From: Mycolicibacterium fortuitum subsp. fortuitum
GTDB taxonomy: Bacteria; Actinomycetota; Actinomycetes; Mycobacteriales; Mycobacteriaceae
Assembly: GCF_022179545.1 (NCBI RefSeq)
Contig: NZ_AP025518.1
Span: 1,116,001 to 1,180,000 of the forward strand
Direction of reading: 5' to 3'
DNA length: 64,000 nucleotides
Position 1 is the stretch's first letter. The number at the start of each line of letters is the position of its first letter. The translations under genes and the position numbers were made by a program. Shown piece after piece: positions 1 through 7,760 of this stretch. A model generated the notes under the pieces. The model was not told where the DNA came from. It saw only the letters and a list, made by a program, of their open reading frames with translations, and made no database searches.

Positions 1-2585
1 CAGATCTCCTTGAAATATGTGTGTGCCCGGTTGAAGGCGTTCAGCGGGAAGCCCAGCTGTCCACAGCGGCGGACCGAGGCGGCCAGGTCGGCTTTCGCTT
101 CCGGCAGATCCCCGGCGATGAGATGGGTAAGAGCCAGGTAGGTGTAGGCACCCGAAATCGGATCCGTGTTGCCCCGCCAGGTGTCGTCCAGTTCGCCGGG
201 ATTCGACGGAGACGAGCCGGCCAGCGCGGTCAACAGGTGTTCCCGGGCCACCGTGAAGCTGCCCTCGAGCCAGGTGATGGAACCCATCGAGGAGGCGATC
301 GCCCGATGGAACCACGGCCGCTCCGTCATGATGCCTGCGGCCATGGAGTCCAGGAGTTCGTGGGCCCGGCGCAGGTCTGCCCGGGGGACGTAGTAGCTGA
401 TCAACGCGGTCAGCGTTGCGAAGATGTCGTCCTGATGTCGGCCGTCGGCGGTCAATTCCAGGCAGCGCTCGAAGTCGGCGGGGGCATCGCCACTCATGCT
501 TCCGTGCGCGGCCCCGATCAGAAATCCCCGTTCCAGGCGCAGTGCGATCTCCACCGCGTCGCGTTGGGGCCCGGCGGCGCACTGGTTCAGCAGCTCGAGT
601 GCATGTGTCAGATATGCACAGGCTTCCGACGCCGACGCGCGTCGCCGGGCCTGCACGCACGCCTTCCGGTACGCGGAGACGGCCTCATGGAAACGCTGCG
701 CACACTCGAAATGGCGCGCCACCAGCCGCCAATCGGGTTCCACTCCCGCGGCCTCGTCAACCAGCTCGCGTGCCACCCGGGCATGCAGGTCTCGTTCCAG
801 AGTCGGTGGCGCCAGCTCGCCGGCCACCTCGCGCAGCAGCTCGTGGCGGAATCGCCAACGCTCGTCTTCGATCTGGAACACCTGCGCCTCGGCCAGCGCG
901 GCGACCACGGTGTCGGTGTCGACGTCCGGGCCCACCACGGACCGGAGCAACGCGAGGTCACCGCTTCGCCCGATGACGGCCGCGGCCTCGACCACCGGCA
1001 CCACATCTGGCCGGGTGTGAAGCCGGGCGAACAACGGTTCGTACAGCGCCTCCGGTACTTGCTCGTCGTAGGCCGCGGCGTCCAGACCGGCCACGACGTG
1101 CTCGATGTAGAACGGGATCCCATCGCATCGGCTGCACACGGCCGCCTTCTGCGCATCGGTCACGGCCGGGTCCAACGCTTCGATCAGCTCGTTGCACTCG
1201 TCGGTGCTCAGCGCCGTGAGCTCGAAGAGCTTGACCGGCCAGCCCGGCCTGAGCCACTTGCCCTCGCGTCCGGTGAGCACGATCAGCCGCCGCCCGTCGG
1301 CCCCGGTGAGCAAGGCGTCGACCACATCCATGGTGGAGGGGTCGAACCAGTGCATGTCCTCGGCGATGACCAGGCCGGCAGCACCGTTCAGGCATGCCAG
1401 CAGGTATCGGAGCACGGTCGCGCCGATGAGCTCATACAGGGTGCGGCCCTCGGCGATCGCGGGTTGGTAGCCGTGTTCTGGTCCCACGCCCAGCACCGGC
1501 GCGAGAAACGGAATAGCTGCCGTGGGATCCATTGCGTGCGAACGTAATTCAGACTCCAGGAGGCGGATCCGCTCAGCGGCTTCGGTGAGCCGGTCGATGC
1601 CACAACGGCGTTCCAGCAGGCGGCGCACCGGATACAGGCCGGCGTCGACGTGTAGCGGGGAGCCCCTCAGCTCGATGACGGTTCCGCCCGATCCCGTGAC
1701 CAGATCCGCAGCGACCCGGCCCAACCGGGTCTTACCGATGCCCGCTTCGCCACGGAACGCCACGCCGGCACACCTCAACGTGCCGTCTTCGGCCTGCTGC
1801 CAGGCGGACTCCAACCAGTCCCGCTCGCGGTGCCGTCCGACCAGGGCAGCGGTGCGGGTCGCTACCGCGGTCGGATAGTCGGACAGCACCCGATGATGGG
1901 TCACAGGTTCGTCGACACCTTTGACCGGTGCGGCCGGGCAGGCCGCGAGTTCGAACGTGCCGCCGATCAGAGCCGCCACCGCGTCCGACACGGCGACGGT
2001 TCCCGGTGCCGCCAGCGAGGAAATGCGGGCGGCCAGGTTCGCGGCGAAACCGTAGACGTCGTCTTGCGCGGTGTCGAGGTAGACGACTCCACGGTGCACG
2101 CCCACCCGCACGTCGATGGTGACGCCGAATCTACGGATTGCCTGTTCGCTGATTCGGGCCACCGCGTGGGTGATCTCCAACCCTGCGGCGACGGCTCGTT
2201 TGACATCGTTCTCGTGGGCCTTGGGGTGGCCGAACACGGCCAGCAGTCCGTCGCCCTTGGTCGAGCTGATGTGGCCCTCATAGTGGTTGACCAGGCGGAT
2301 CGCGTCCTGGCGATACCGGCCGACCAGCGTGCGGTAGGTCTCGGGTTCGACGCGCGTGGACAGCACCGTCGAGTCGACGAGATCGATGAACATCAACGTG
2401 AGGCGTCGGATTTCCCCGTGACCGTCGGAGGCGGCGAGTAGATCTTCGGCGTCCGCGTTGCCGCGGTCCACCGCCAGGACCTGCTCGGCCAGGGAGTTCG
2501 CGGCAGCGCGGTCGCCGCGATTGCAGGCACGCACAGCCCGATCGAGCAGCTCGTCGATCGATGTCTGGTTCCCGTCGAGGCTCAT
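1..2585 (-). CDS. Class III adenylate/guanylate cyclase-AAA ATPase regulator (3' end outside window)
   Basis: Large signalling ATPase whose C-terminus lies beyond the left edge; the frame stays open to base 1 (about 861 codons seen). An N-terminal helical stretch (about 1-58) is followed by a class III nucleotide cyclase domain (about 60-205) with metal-binding Asp68 and Asp71, substrate-specifying Lys110 in KGDG, and the catalytic NxxxR (Asn183, Arg187), so cyclase activity looks possible. A P-loop GEAGIGKT sits at 279-286, followed by an STAND-type ATPase and helical repeats (Walker-B-like VIAEDMHWFD). Relatives in mycobacteria (for example the Rv1358/Rv2488c group) end in a LuxR helix-turn-helix; that part cannot be seen here. 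The start is ATG with AGGAGG 6 nt upstream; a TAGGCT -10 hexamer lies at 2611-2616. The signal sensed is unknown. Confidence 0.9.
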   Translation of the reverse strand, partial: MSLDGNQTSIDELLDRAVRACNRGDRAAANSLAEQVLAVDRGNADAEDLLAASDGHGEIRRLTLMFIDLVDSTVLSTRVEPETYRTLVGRYRQDAIRLVNHYEGHISSTKGDGLLAVFGHPKAHENDVKRAVAAGLEITHAVARISEQAIRRFGVTIDVRVGVHRGVVYLDTAQDDVYGFAANLAARISSLAAPGTVAVSDAVAALIGGTFELAACPAAPVKGVDEPVTHHRVLSDYPTAVATRTAALVGRHRERDWLESAWQQAEDGTLRCAGVAFRGEAGIGKTRLGRVAADLVTGSGGTVIELRGSPLHVDAGLYPVRRLLERRCGIDRLTEAAERIRLLESELRSHAMDPTAAIPFLAPVLGVGPEHGYQPAIAEGRTLYELIGATVLRYLLACLNGAAGLVIAEDMHWFDPSTMDVVDALLTGADGRRLIVLTGREGKWLRPGWPVKLFELTALSTDECNELIEALDPAVTDAQKAAVCSRCDGIPFYIEHVVAGLDAAAYDEQVPEALYEPLFARLHTRPDVVPVVEAAAVIGRSGDLALLRSVVGPDVDTDTVVAALAEAQVFQIEDERWRFRHELLREVAGELAPPTLERDLHARVARELVDEAAGVEPDWRLVARHFECAQRFHEAVSAYRKACVQARRRASASEACAYLTHALELLNQCAAGPQRDAVEIALRLERGFLIGAAHGSMSGDAPADFERCLELTADGRHQDDIFATLTALISYYVPRADLRRAHELLDSMAAGIMTERPWFHRAIASSMGSITWLEGSFTVAREHLLTALAGSSPSNPGELDDTWRGNTDPISGAYTYLALTHLIAGDLPEAKADLAASVRRCGQLGFPLNAFNRAHTYFKEI

Positions 2586-2652
2586 GTGATCCTCCTGCGC
2601 AGACGGGCAAAGCCTATCGCCGCGGTCGCTCACCTCCCAGGCAATTGACGGG

Positions 2653-3327
2653 ATGGCTGAAATGATGCTTGAGCAGGCAATTAAGTGGATGTGGTGCAAT
2701 TTGTCCGTGCGCATCGCATTCGCTGCCCTGGTTCTGCTTGCCGGTGTCCTCTGGGCCCCACCGGCGTCCGCCCGGCCCGCTGCCGAAGCCGGGCTGGTCG
2801 ACGTGCGCTCGGTCGTGCCCGACGCGGTGATCGACCTGCGGTACGCAACCAGTGACAACTTCGTCGGCCGGCAGCTCTATCCAGCGGGTGCTCCCTGTCT
2901 CGTGCACGAGTCGATGGCCCCCGGCCTTGCCGCGGCGGCGGCCGCCCTGCGGCCCGACAAGCTGGTCTTCTGGGACTGCTACCGGCCACACGAGGTTCAG
3001 GTCAGGATGTTCGAGGTGGTGTCCAACCCGAATTGGGTGGCCCGCCCGAGCGCCTATGCCCGCAGTCACGAGGCCGGTCGCTCGGTCGACGTCACGATCG
3101 CCCGAGGGGGGTCGCTCGTCGACATGGGCACCGGGTTCGACGATTTCACGCCGCGCAGCCTCGCGTACGCCACCGACGGGGTGAGCCCTGCAGCCCAGGC
3201 CAATCGGGCGCGACTGCGCGAGGCCATGAAAGCCGGCGGGCTGAACGTGTACTCGGGGGAGTGGTGGCATTTCGACGGACCCGGCGCGGCCGACCCGCGG
3301 CCCTACCTGGATGTTCCGCTGGGATAA
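2653..3327 (+). CDS. Exported D-alanyl-D-alanine dipeptidase, VanX/DdpX type (M15D)
   Basis: Zinc dipeptidase that should hydrolyse D-Ala-D-Ala released from or used for peptidoglycan. The mature region carries the M15D signature: DCYRP (Arg111), the zinc motif SHEAGRSVD (His139, Asp146) and GEWWHFD (Glu203, His206). Residues about 20-40 form a hydrophobic signal sequence ending in ASA, so the enzyme acts outside the cytoplasm. The exact start is uncertain: ATG codons at 2653, 2662, 2665 and 2689 are in frame, and the 2689 one gives a more standard signal peptide. It is divergent from the cyclase-ATPase gene and followed by another exported hydrolase. Export argues for a cell-wall salvage role rather than the cytoplasmic resistance role of VanX; that is inference. 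Confidence 0.88.
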   Translation: MAEMMLEQAIKWMWCNLSVRIAFAALVLLAGVLWAPPASARPAAEAGLVDVRSVVPDAVIDLRYATSDNFVGRQLYPAGAPCLVHESMAPGLAAAAAALRPDKLVFWDCYRPHEVQVRMFEVVSNPNWVARPSAYARSHEAGRSVDVTIARGGSLVDMGTGFDDFTPRSLAYATDGVSPAAQANRARLREAMKAGGLNVYSGEWWHFDGPGAADPRPYLDVPLG

Positions 3328-3412
3328 GTCCCGGGCCCTGTTCTCCGCGTTTGGAATGTGCCAGCATGGGGAACCGTAACGTTCGTCACGATCCGGTAGG
3401 CGTGGAGTCGAA

Positions 3413-4117
3413 ATGAACGTCTTCAGATATTTCCAGGGCGCGGCGCTGATCGCTGCCTGCACCGCCCCGTTCGCACCCATGCCGGCCGCGTCGGCGCAGC
3501 CGCCGTGTCCGGATGTCGAGGTGGTGTTCGCTCGCGGCACCTACGAGCCGCCCGGCGTCGGTGGCCCGGGACAGTCCTTCGTCGATGCGCTGCGTGCGCG
3601 CACCGGGGAACGTTCGGTCGAGGTGTATCCGGTGAACTACCAGGCCAGTGGAAACTTCGGTGACCGGATCGAGTTCGCCAGAACCGTCGTCGACGGTATC
3701 CGCGACGCGTCCGACCATGTCAAGGCGATGGCCAGGGACTGCCCCAAGACGAAGGTGGTGTTGGGCGGCTACTCGCAGGGCGCCGTCGTAGCGGGCTACA
3801 CCACTGCCGCCACCGTTCCCGACGGCATCCCCGCTGAGTACAAGCAGTACATCCCCGAGCCCATGGCGCCGGAAATTGCCGACCACGTGGCATCGGTGGT
3901 GCTGCTGGGCACACCGTCCGACGAGTTCATGCGCGACATCGGCGCGCCGCCGATGGTGATCGGCCAGCGATACAAGGACAAGACGATCGAGCTGTGCGAG
4001 CCCGGCGACACGATCTGCGACGGAACGCCGGCCGGGGTTCCCAACTTCGCACACACCGCATATGTACTCAATGGCATGCCCGGTCAGGCCGCCGATTTCA
4101 CGGTGGGCCGGCTCTGA
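3413..4117 (+). CDS. Secreted cutinase-family serine esterase
   Basis: Cutinase-like alpha/beta hydrolase (Culp family of mycobacteria), expected to cleave lipid esters outside the cell. A signal peptide covers about 1-28 (cleavage after ASA). The catalytic serine is Ser121 in GYSQG, the Asp lies in the CEPGDTICDG segment (about Asp199) and the His in NFAHTAY (His214). Paired cysteines (about 32/110 and 195/202) fit the two family disulfides. Length (234 aa) is usual. GGAG 5 nt before the ATG supports the start. It forms a run of exported hydrolases with its two flanking genes, but each has its own spacing and probably its own promoter. Confidence 0.93.
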   Translation: MNVFRYFQGAALIAACTAPFAPMPAASAQPPCPDVEVVFARGTYEPPGVGGPGQSFVDALRARTGERSVEVYPVNYQASGNFGDRIEFARTVVDGIRDASDHVKAMARDCPKTKVVLGGYSQGAVVAGYTTAATVPDGIPAEYKQYIPEPMAPEIADHVASVVLLGTPSDEFMRDIGAPPMVIGQRYKDKTIELCEPGDTICDGTPAGVPNFAHTAYVLNGMPGQAADFTVGRL

Positions 4118-4196
4118 CGGTGCCGAGTTGATAACAATCTGAAACCTCAATGGTTGCAATGTCATCCGTGAGGCCGAGGTCTTTGCTGAGCGCCAC

Positions 4197-4202
4197 TATG
4201 TT
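4197..4202 (+). promoter_or_regulatory. -10 hexamer (TATGTT) of a probable leaderless promoter
   Basis: TATGTT ends 6 nt before the GTG at 4209 and there is no Shine-Dalgarno sequence. In mycobacteria a TANNNT at this distance places transcription start on the start codon. It supports the chosen GTG. Confidence 0.55.
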
Positions 4203-4208
4203 CACTAG

Positions 4209-5354
4209 GTGCACCGTCGAACGGCCCTCAAGATCCCGCTGGTAATGGCAGCTGCGGCCGCTCTTCCTCAGGTGCTGGCCCCGCTTTCGGTGATCCCGCG
4301 GGCAAGCGCCGCACCCGGTCAGTGGCCGGTGGAGCGAGCCAACGCGTGGTATCAGGCGCAGGGCTGGTTGGTCGGCACCAACTTCATCACCTCGAATGCG
4401 ATCAACCAGATCGAGATGTTCGGCGCCGGCACCTATGACGCGCGGCGCATCGACAGTGAGCTGCAGGCGTGCCGCCTACTCGGGTTCAACACGGTAAGGG
4501 TGTTCCTGCACGATCTGCTGTGGGCGCAGGATCGCGCCGGATTCCAAAGCAGGCTCGCGAATTTCGTCGGGATCGCGGCGCGTCAGGGCATCAAGCCGCT
4601 GTTCGTGTTCTTCGATTCGTGCTGGGACCCGAACCCGCAGCTGGGCGCGCAGCGGGCACCGACGCCGGGCGTGCACAACTCGGGCTGGGTGCAGAGCCCC
4701 GGTGCGCAACGCATCGACGACCCGCGTTACCGGCCTGTACTGCGCGACTACGTGGTCGGCGTGATGAGTCAGTTCCGCAACGACAACCGGGTCCTGGGTT
4801 GGGACCTGTGGAACGAGCCGGACAACCCCGCCAAGCAATATCGCAAGGTCGAGCGCAAGGACAAGATCGACGCCGTCGGAGGGTTGCTGCCGCAGGTGTT
4901 CGGCTGGGCGCGCTCGGTCAATGCCGTGCAGCCGTTGACCAGTGGCGTGTGGCAGGGCAGCTGGGACCGCGGCAGCCGCAGTGAGATGGACAGCTTCCAA
5001 CTCGACAACTCCGACGTCATCTCGTTCCACTCATACGCCGGGCCCGCGGAGTTCGAGGCTCGTATCGCAGAACTGGCTCCGCTGGGCCGGCCGATCCTGT
5101 GCACCGAATACCTGGCGCGAGACCAGGGCAGCACCGTCGAAGGAGTGCTTCCGGTTGCCAAGCGGCACAACGTCGGTGCCTACAGCTGGGGTCTGGTGGC
5201 CGGCAAGACTCAGACGTACTTCCCATGGGATTCGTGGGACAAGCCCTACACCAAGGTGCCGAACGTGTGGTTCAGTGATCTGCTGCAGCCGGACGGACGG
5301 CCGTACAAGGAAAGCGAATACCAGGCGTTCCGAAAGCTCACCACCCGGGTATAG
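4209..5354 (+). CDS. Secreted cellulase-like glycoside hydrolase (GH5-type TIM barrel)
   Basis: Retaining glycosidase of clan GH-A. The acid/base Glu203 lies in LWNEP at the end of a beta strand and the nucleophile Glu300 in CTEYLA, the classical spacing of about 100 residues. HSYAG (about 274) and W328-like aromatic residues fit the substrate cleft. The N-terminus has a twin-Arg start (HRRTALK) followed by a hydrophobic stretch and ASAA at about 34, so Tat or Sec export is likely. The GTG start is supported by the leaderless promoter just upstream. Substrate is not predictable; a beta-glucan or beta-mannan-like polymer is possible. The protein is 381 aa, usual for a single-domain enzyme with no carbohydrate-binding module. 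Confidence 0.85.
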   Translation: MHRRTALKIPLVMAAAAALPQVLAPLSVIPRASAAPGQWPVERANAWYQAQGWLVGTNFITSNAINQIEMFGAGTYDARRIDSELQACRLLGFNTVRVFLHDLLWAQDRAGFQSRLANFVGIAARQGIKPLFVFFDSCWDPNPQLGAQRAPTPGVHNSGWVQSPGAQRIDDPRYRPVLRDYVVGVMSQFRNDNRVLGWDLWNEPDNPAKQYRKVERKDKIDAVGGLLPQVFGWARSVNAVQPLTSGVWQGSWDRGSRSEMDSFQLDNSDVISFHSYAGPAEFEARIAELAPLGRPILCTEYLARDQGSTVEGVLPVAKRHNVGAYSWGLVAGKTQTYFPWDSWDKPYTKVPNVWFSDLLQPDGRPYKESEYQAFRKLTTRV

Positions 5355-5371
5355 GCGTTTAGCCACCGACG

Positions 5372-5545
5372 ATGCGGGTGACTCAACAGGCTATGGACCA
5401 ACATGGTGGCCGGCCGATTCCGAAAGACGCTCGCAAGGTGACCGAGGGGCAAGAGGAGCTGCAAGGCGAATTCGACCGTCGGGGCGAGGATCCCGAGGGG
5501 CCGGGACTGCACGAAAGTCACGAGAACATCGCCGACGAGACGTAA
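5372..5545 (+). CDS. Small acidic hydrophilic protein, function unknown
   Basis: A 57-residue reading frame in the gap between the glycosidase and the convergent HNH gene. The product is strongly hydrophilic and rich in Glu, Gln and Asp (for example TEGQEELQGEF and GEDPEGPG), with no cysteine, signal peptide or membrane segment. It ends 3 bp before the stop of the HNH gene. There is no clear Shine-Dalgarno sequence. Composition is typical of small intrinsically disordered or stress-type proteins; I cannot assign a family. The possibility that it is not translated remains. Confidence 0.5.
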   Translation: MRVTQQAMDQHGGRPIPKDARKVTEGQEELQGEFDRRGEDPEGPGLHESHENIADET

Positions 5546-5548
5546 ACG

Positions 5549-5953
5549 CTAGAACGACTGTCCGTTCGCGTAGCGCTCGCGGCGATAGTGACGACCGTTG
5601 CCACGGTTGCGGCTTTTGTATGTCGGCAGTTGGGAGTCGCAGTTCGGGCAGACCAGGCGCAGGTTTTCCCGTCGGTTGTTCGTCGCGTTCCCGTCGATGT
5701 GGTCCATGATCAAGGTCAGGGGTAGCGCCTGCCACACGCTGGCTCCGCCGCAGATGGCGCAACAGCCCGACTGAGCCTCGATGAGATAAAGCCGGATGTA
5801 GTTGCCTTGCTCGCCGCGGACCCGCGCTTCGCCGGACGCCAGCCAGAGCTCGGTCATGGCCTCGCGTCGGGCCACTGCCTGGCATGCATTACCGCAATAG
5901 ACCTTCTGGCTGCGTTTCGACAGCGGTGCACCGCAACCGCGACAGAGCCTCAT
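5549..5953 (-). CDS. HNH endonuclease with N-terminal zinc-finger-like region
   Basis: Small (134 aa) HNH nuclease. The N-terminus has paired cysteines C4xxC7 and C20xxxC24, a probable zinc knuckle. The HNH module contains C65xxC68, the catalytic DH at 84-85 (IMDHIDGNATNN), Asn97 in RRENLRLVCPNC, and C102xxC105 as the structural zinc ligand. The very basic tail (about 113-130) fits DNA binding. Free-standing HNH proteins of this type occur in phages and in bacterial chromosomes; no phage genes are nearby. The start has a TAGCTT hexamer ending 6 nt before the ATG, so the mRNA is probably leaderless. Confidence 0.85.
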   Translation of the reverse strand: MRLCRGCGAPLSKRSQKVYCGNACQAVARREAMTELWLASGEARVRGEQGNYIRLYLIEAQSGCCAICGGASVWQALPLTLIMDHIDGNATNNRRENLRLVCPNCDSQLPTYKSRNRGNGRHYRRERYANGQSF

Positions 5954-5959
5954 GGATGG

Positions 5960-5965
5960 AAGCTA
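5960..5965 (-). promoter_or_regulatory. -10 hexamer (TAGCTT) for the HNH gene
   Basis: Read on the minus strand, TAGCTT ends 6 nt upstream of the ATG at 5953; no ribosome binding site is present, consistent with a leaderless transcript. Confidence 0.5.
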
Positions 5966-5998
5966 CGGGCAGGCACCGACAAGCAGCGATGCCAAAAC

Positions 5999-6073
5999 TG
6001 GAGCCCCCGGTCAGGATTGAACTGACGGCCTACGCTTTACAAGAGCGTTGCTCTACCACTGAGCTACGGAGGC
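5999..6073 (-). tRNA. tRNA-Thr (anticodon TGT)
   Basis: The minus strand folds into a complete cloverleaf: 7-bp acceptor stem GCCTCCG/CGGGGGC (one T-G pair), D-arm with GCTC...GAGC, anticodon arm CGCTCTTGTAAAGCG with anticodon TGT, T-arm with GTTCAATCC, and an encoded CCA at 5999-6001. It reads ACA codons as threonine. A TAAACT hexamer at 6089-6094 (minus strand), about 15 nt upstream, is a likely -10 element. Confidence 0.96.
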
Positions 6074-6088
6074 GGGTCGAACGCGCCC

Positions 6089-6094
6089 AGTTTA
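6089..6094 (-). promoter_or_regulatory. -10 hexamer (TAAACT) for tRNA-Thr
   Basis: TAAACT on the minus strand, 15 nt before the mature tRNA 5' end, leaves a leader of roughly 8 nt. It sits between the stop of the upstream protein gene (6100) and the tRNA. Confidence 0.45.
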
Positions 6095-6099
6095 GCGGG

Positions 6100-6915
6100 T
6101 CACTCGTCGGCGTCGACAATCCGCTGTGAGACAACAGGCCGCGGGGAGCTCCGCCGCGACGACCGGCGGGGCAGTGGGATGCGGTCGGCGATGTTGCTCA
6201 GCGGGTTGACCACCTGACTCAGCGTGATGACCGCCTCGTGCAGAGCGTCGATCGTGGGCGCGAGGGCCTCCAGCCCGGGCGCCAGCCGGTTGAGGGTGTC
6301 GGCCACATCGGCGAGCTTGAGTAGCGGACCGTCAGGATCGGTCAAGGTGTCGAGCAGGCCACCCTCGGCCAATAGGCGATCGGCCACCCCGTCCTCACGC
6401 AACACCCGTTCGAACAGGCCATCGTTGGCCAGCAGTTGATCGGCCAGTCCGCCGGGCGCGATCACCCGCGACACGGCACCGTCCTCGGTGGTCAGCCGGT
6501 CCAGCAGACCGCCCTCCATGGTGATCTGGTCGACCAGGCCGCCAGGGGCGACAGCGCGGGCCACGGCGCCGTTGTCTGCGGTCAGCCGATCCATCAGGCC
6601 ACCCTCGGCAGTCAGCTGGTCGATGATCCCGCCCGGTCGCAGCAAACGGTTGATCGGGCCTTCGGGTGCCAGGGCCCGACCCAGCGGAGCGTCGTCGTCC
6701 AACAGTCGTGCCAACCGGTTCGCCCGCTCGACCGCGTCATCGATGCCGAACAGCGAGGCCATCGATGACCTGCCGTTCAATGGGTTCGCCTCGCCGATGC
6801 CGCGCTGCACCGCGGTGAGCGTCTCGTTGGCGATGCCGAGGCCGAGGTCGGCCACCGCCAGACCGATGCGGACGGGAGCGGTAGCAACCTGGACGAGCGT
6901 CTTGCCGAGGTTCAT
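6100..6915 (-). CDS. Protein of twelve tandem decapeptide repeats, function unknown
   Basis: A 271-residue protein with no signal peptide. Residues 1-75 are a predicted helical region. Residues 76-195 are twelve head-to-tail 10-residue units with consensus G-[LAV]-[LVIM]-[DE/A]-[RQ]-[LVI]-[TL]-x-[ED/P]-[GDN]. Units 3-5 and 6-8 form two copies of a 30-residue triplet that ends in APG. A helical region follows (about 200-250), then a basic Ser/Arg-rich tail (PRRSSRRSS). The positional counterpart in M. tuberculosis is Rv0756c, next to phoP; I do not know whether that homologue has the same repeats. A TACACT hexamer 6 nt before the ATG suggests a leaderless start. It is divergent from phoP, so the promoters share about 100 bp. 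Confidence 0.85.
   Translation of the reverse strand: MNLGKTLVQVATAPVRIGLAVADLGLGIANETLTAVQRGIGEANPLNGRSSMASLFGIDDAVERANRLARLLDDDAPLGRALAPEGPINRLLRPGGIIDQLTAEGGLMDRLTADNGAVARAVAPGGLVDQITMEGGLLDRLTTEDGAVSRVIAPGGLADQLLANDGLFERVLREDGVADRLLAEGGLLDTLTDPDGPLLKLADVADTLNRLAPGLEALAPTIDALHEAVITLSQVVNPLSNIADRIPLPRRSSRRSSPRPVVSQRIVDADE
6331..6690 (-). repeat. Coding tandem repeat, twelve 30-bp units
   Basis: DNA encoding the twelve decapeptides (residues 76-195 of the gene at 6100-6915). Period is exactly 30 bp without indels. The units have diverged at the nucleotide level but keep the Gly at position 1 and an Arg/Gln/Thr at position 5. Confidence 0.85.
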
Positions 6916-6921
6916 GGCGTC

Positions 6922-6927
6922 AGTGTA
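6922..6927 (-). promoter_or_regulatory. -10 hexamer (TACACT) for the decapeptide-repeat gene
   Basis: On the minus strand TACACT ends 6 nt before the ATG at 6915, the leaderless arrangement. It lies about 12 bp from the first CACAG repeat of the divergent phoP region, so PhoP binding could affect it. Confidence 0.5.
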
Positions 6928-6938
6928 GTTACCCCGAT

Positions 6939-6966
6939 CACAGTTAAACTCACAGGAAGTGCACAG
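6939..6966 (+). promoter_or_regulatory. Three CACAG direct repeats upstream of phoP (probable PhoP autoregulatory box)
   Basis: CACAG occurs at 6939-6943, 6951-6955 and 6962-6966, that is at 12- and 11-bp spacing (one helical turn); the first two are extended to TCACAG. PhoP of M. tuberculosis is known to bind direct repeats of this type, with three direct repeats in its own promoter. The position, 50-80 bp before the phoP start, fits autoregulation. Confidence 0.65.
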
Positions 6967-7016
6967 TGTGCATGCAGGTTGAGTTCAACAGGCACCACCA
7001 ACATCAGGGAATGGCC

Positions 7017-7730
7017 ATGCCTGCAGTTCCTGAGAGCGTCCCCGAAGCCCGCATCCTCGTCGTCGACGACGAGGCCAACATCGTGGAGCTGCTCTCCGTC
7101 AGCTTGAAGTTCCAGGGATTCGAAGTGCACACCGCCTCCAACGGTGCCGCCGCCCTGGACAAGGCCAGGGAAGTCCGGCCCGACGCCGTGATCCTGGACG
7201 TGATGATGCCGGGCATGGACGGTTTCGGGCTGCTGCGCAGGCTGCGCGCCGACGGTATCGACGCACCTGCCCTCTTCCTCACCGCCCGCGACAGCTTGCA
7301 GGACAAGATCGCCGGCCTGACCCTGGGCGGCGACGACTACGTCACCAAGCCGTTCAGCCTGGAAGAGGTGGTGGCCCGGCTCCGGGTGATCCTGCGGCGG
7401 TCCGGCCGGGGCGTCGAGGAGCCCCGCAGCGCCAAGCTGTCCTTCGCCGACATCGAACTCGACGAGGACACGCACGAGGTGTGGAAGGCCGGCGAGCCCG
7501 TTTCACTGTCGCCCACCGAGTTCACGCTGCTGCGCTACTTCATCATCAATGCCGGCACGGTGCTGTCGAAGCCCAAGATCCTCGACCACGTGTGGCGCTA
7601 CGACTTCGGTGGTGACGTCAACGTCGTCGAGTCCTACGTCTCCTACCTGCGCCGCAAGATCGACACCGGCGACAAGCGACTGCTGCACACACTGCGCGGC
7701 GTCGGTTACGTTTTGCGCGAGCCACGCTGA
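7017..7730 (+). CDS. phoP: Response regulator PhoP (OmpR/PhoB family)
   Basis: DNA-binding response regulator of the PhoPR system, which in mycobacteria controls complex-lipid synthesis, acid response and redox genes. The receiver domain (about 11-125) has Asp17/Asp18, phospho-acceptor Asp61 in VILDVMMPG, and Lys111 in VTKPF. A winged-helix output domain (about 140-235) ends in RGVGYVLREPR. The sequence is almost collinear with M. tuberculosis PhoP (247 aa); only the extreme N-terminus differs. I chose the ATG at 7017 because AGGGA lies 6 nt upstream; the ATG at 7011 is too close to it. phoR follows after 30 bp, so the two are co-transcribed. Confidence 0.97.
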   Translation: MPAVPESVPEARILVVDDEANIVELLSVSLKFQGFEVHTASNGAAALDKAREVRPDAVILDVMMPGMDGFGLLRRLRADGIDAPALFLTARDSLQDKIAGLTLGGDDYVTKPFSLEEVVARLRVILRRSGRGVEEPRSAKLSFADIELDEDTHEVWKAGEPVSLSPTEFTLLRYFIINAGTVLSKPKILDHVWRYDFGGDVNVVESYVSYLRRKIDTGDKRLLHTLRGVGYVLREPR

Positions 7731-7760
7731 CGTCCGTGCTGACGGCGGCATAATTCTGGG

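Noticed and set aside
21..1547. 508-codon plus-strand frame opposite the cyclase-ATPase gene
   Set aside because: The minus strand gives an uninterrupted cyclase and P-loop ATPase; the plus frame is a compositional shadow.
2638..2682. Direct repeat CAGGCAATT at 2638-2646 and 2674-2682
   Set aside because: Only 9 bp, unphased for a regulator (36 bp apart) and one copy lies inside the possible coding region; chance is likely.
3386..4165. 259-codon frame antisense to the cutinase gene
   Set aside because: The plus strand has signal peptide, GYSQG and triad; the antisense product has no recognisable features.
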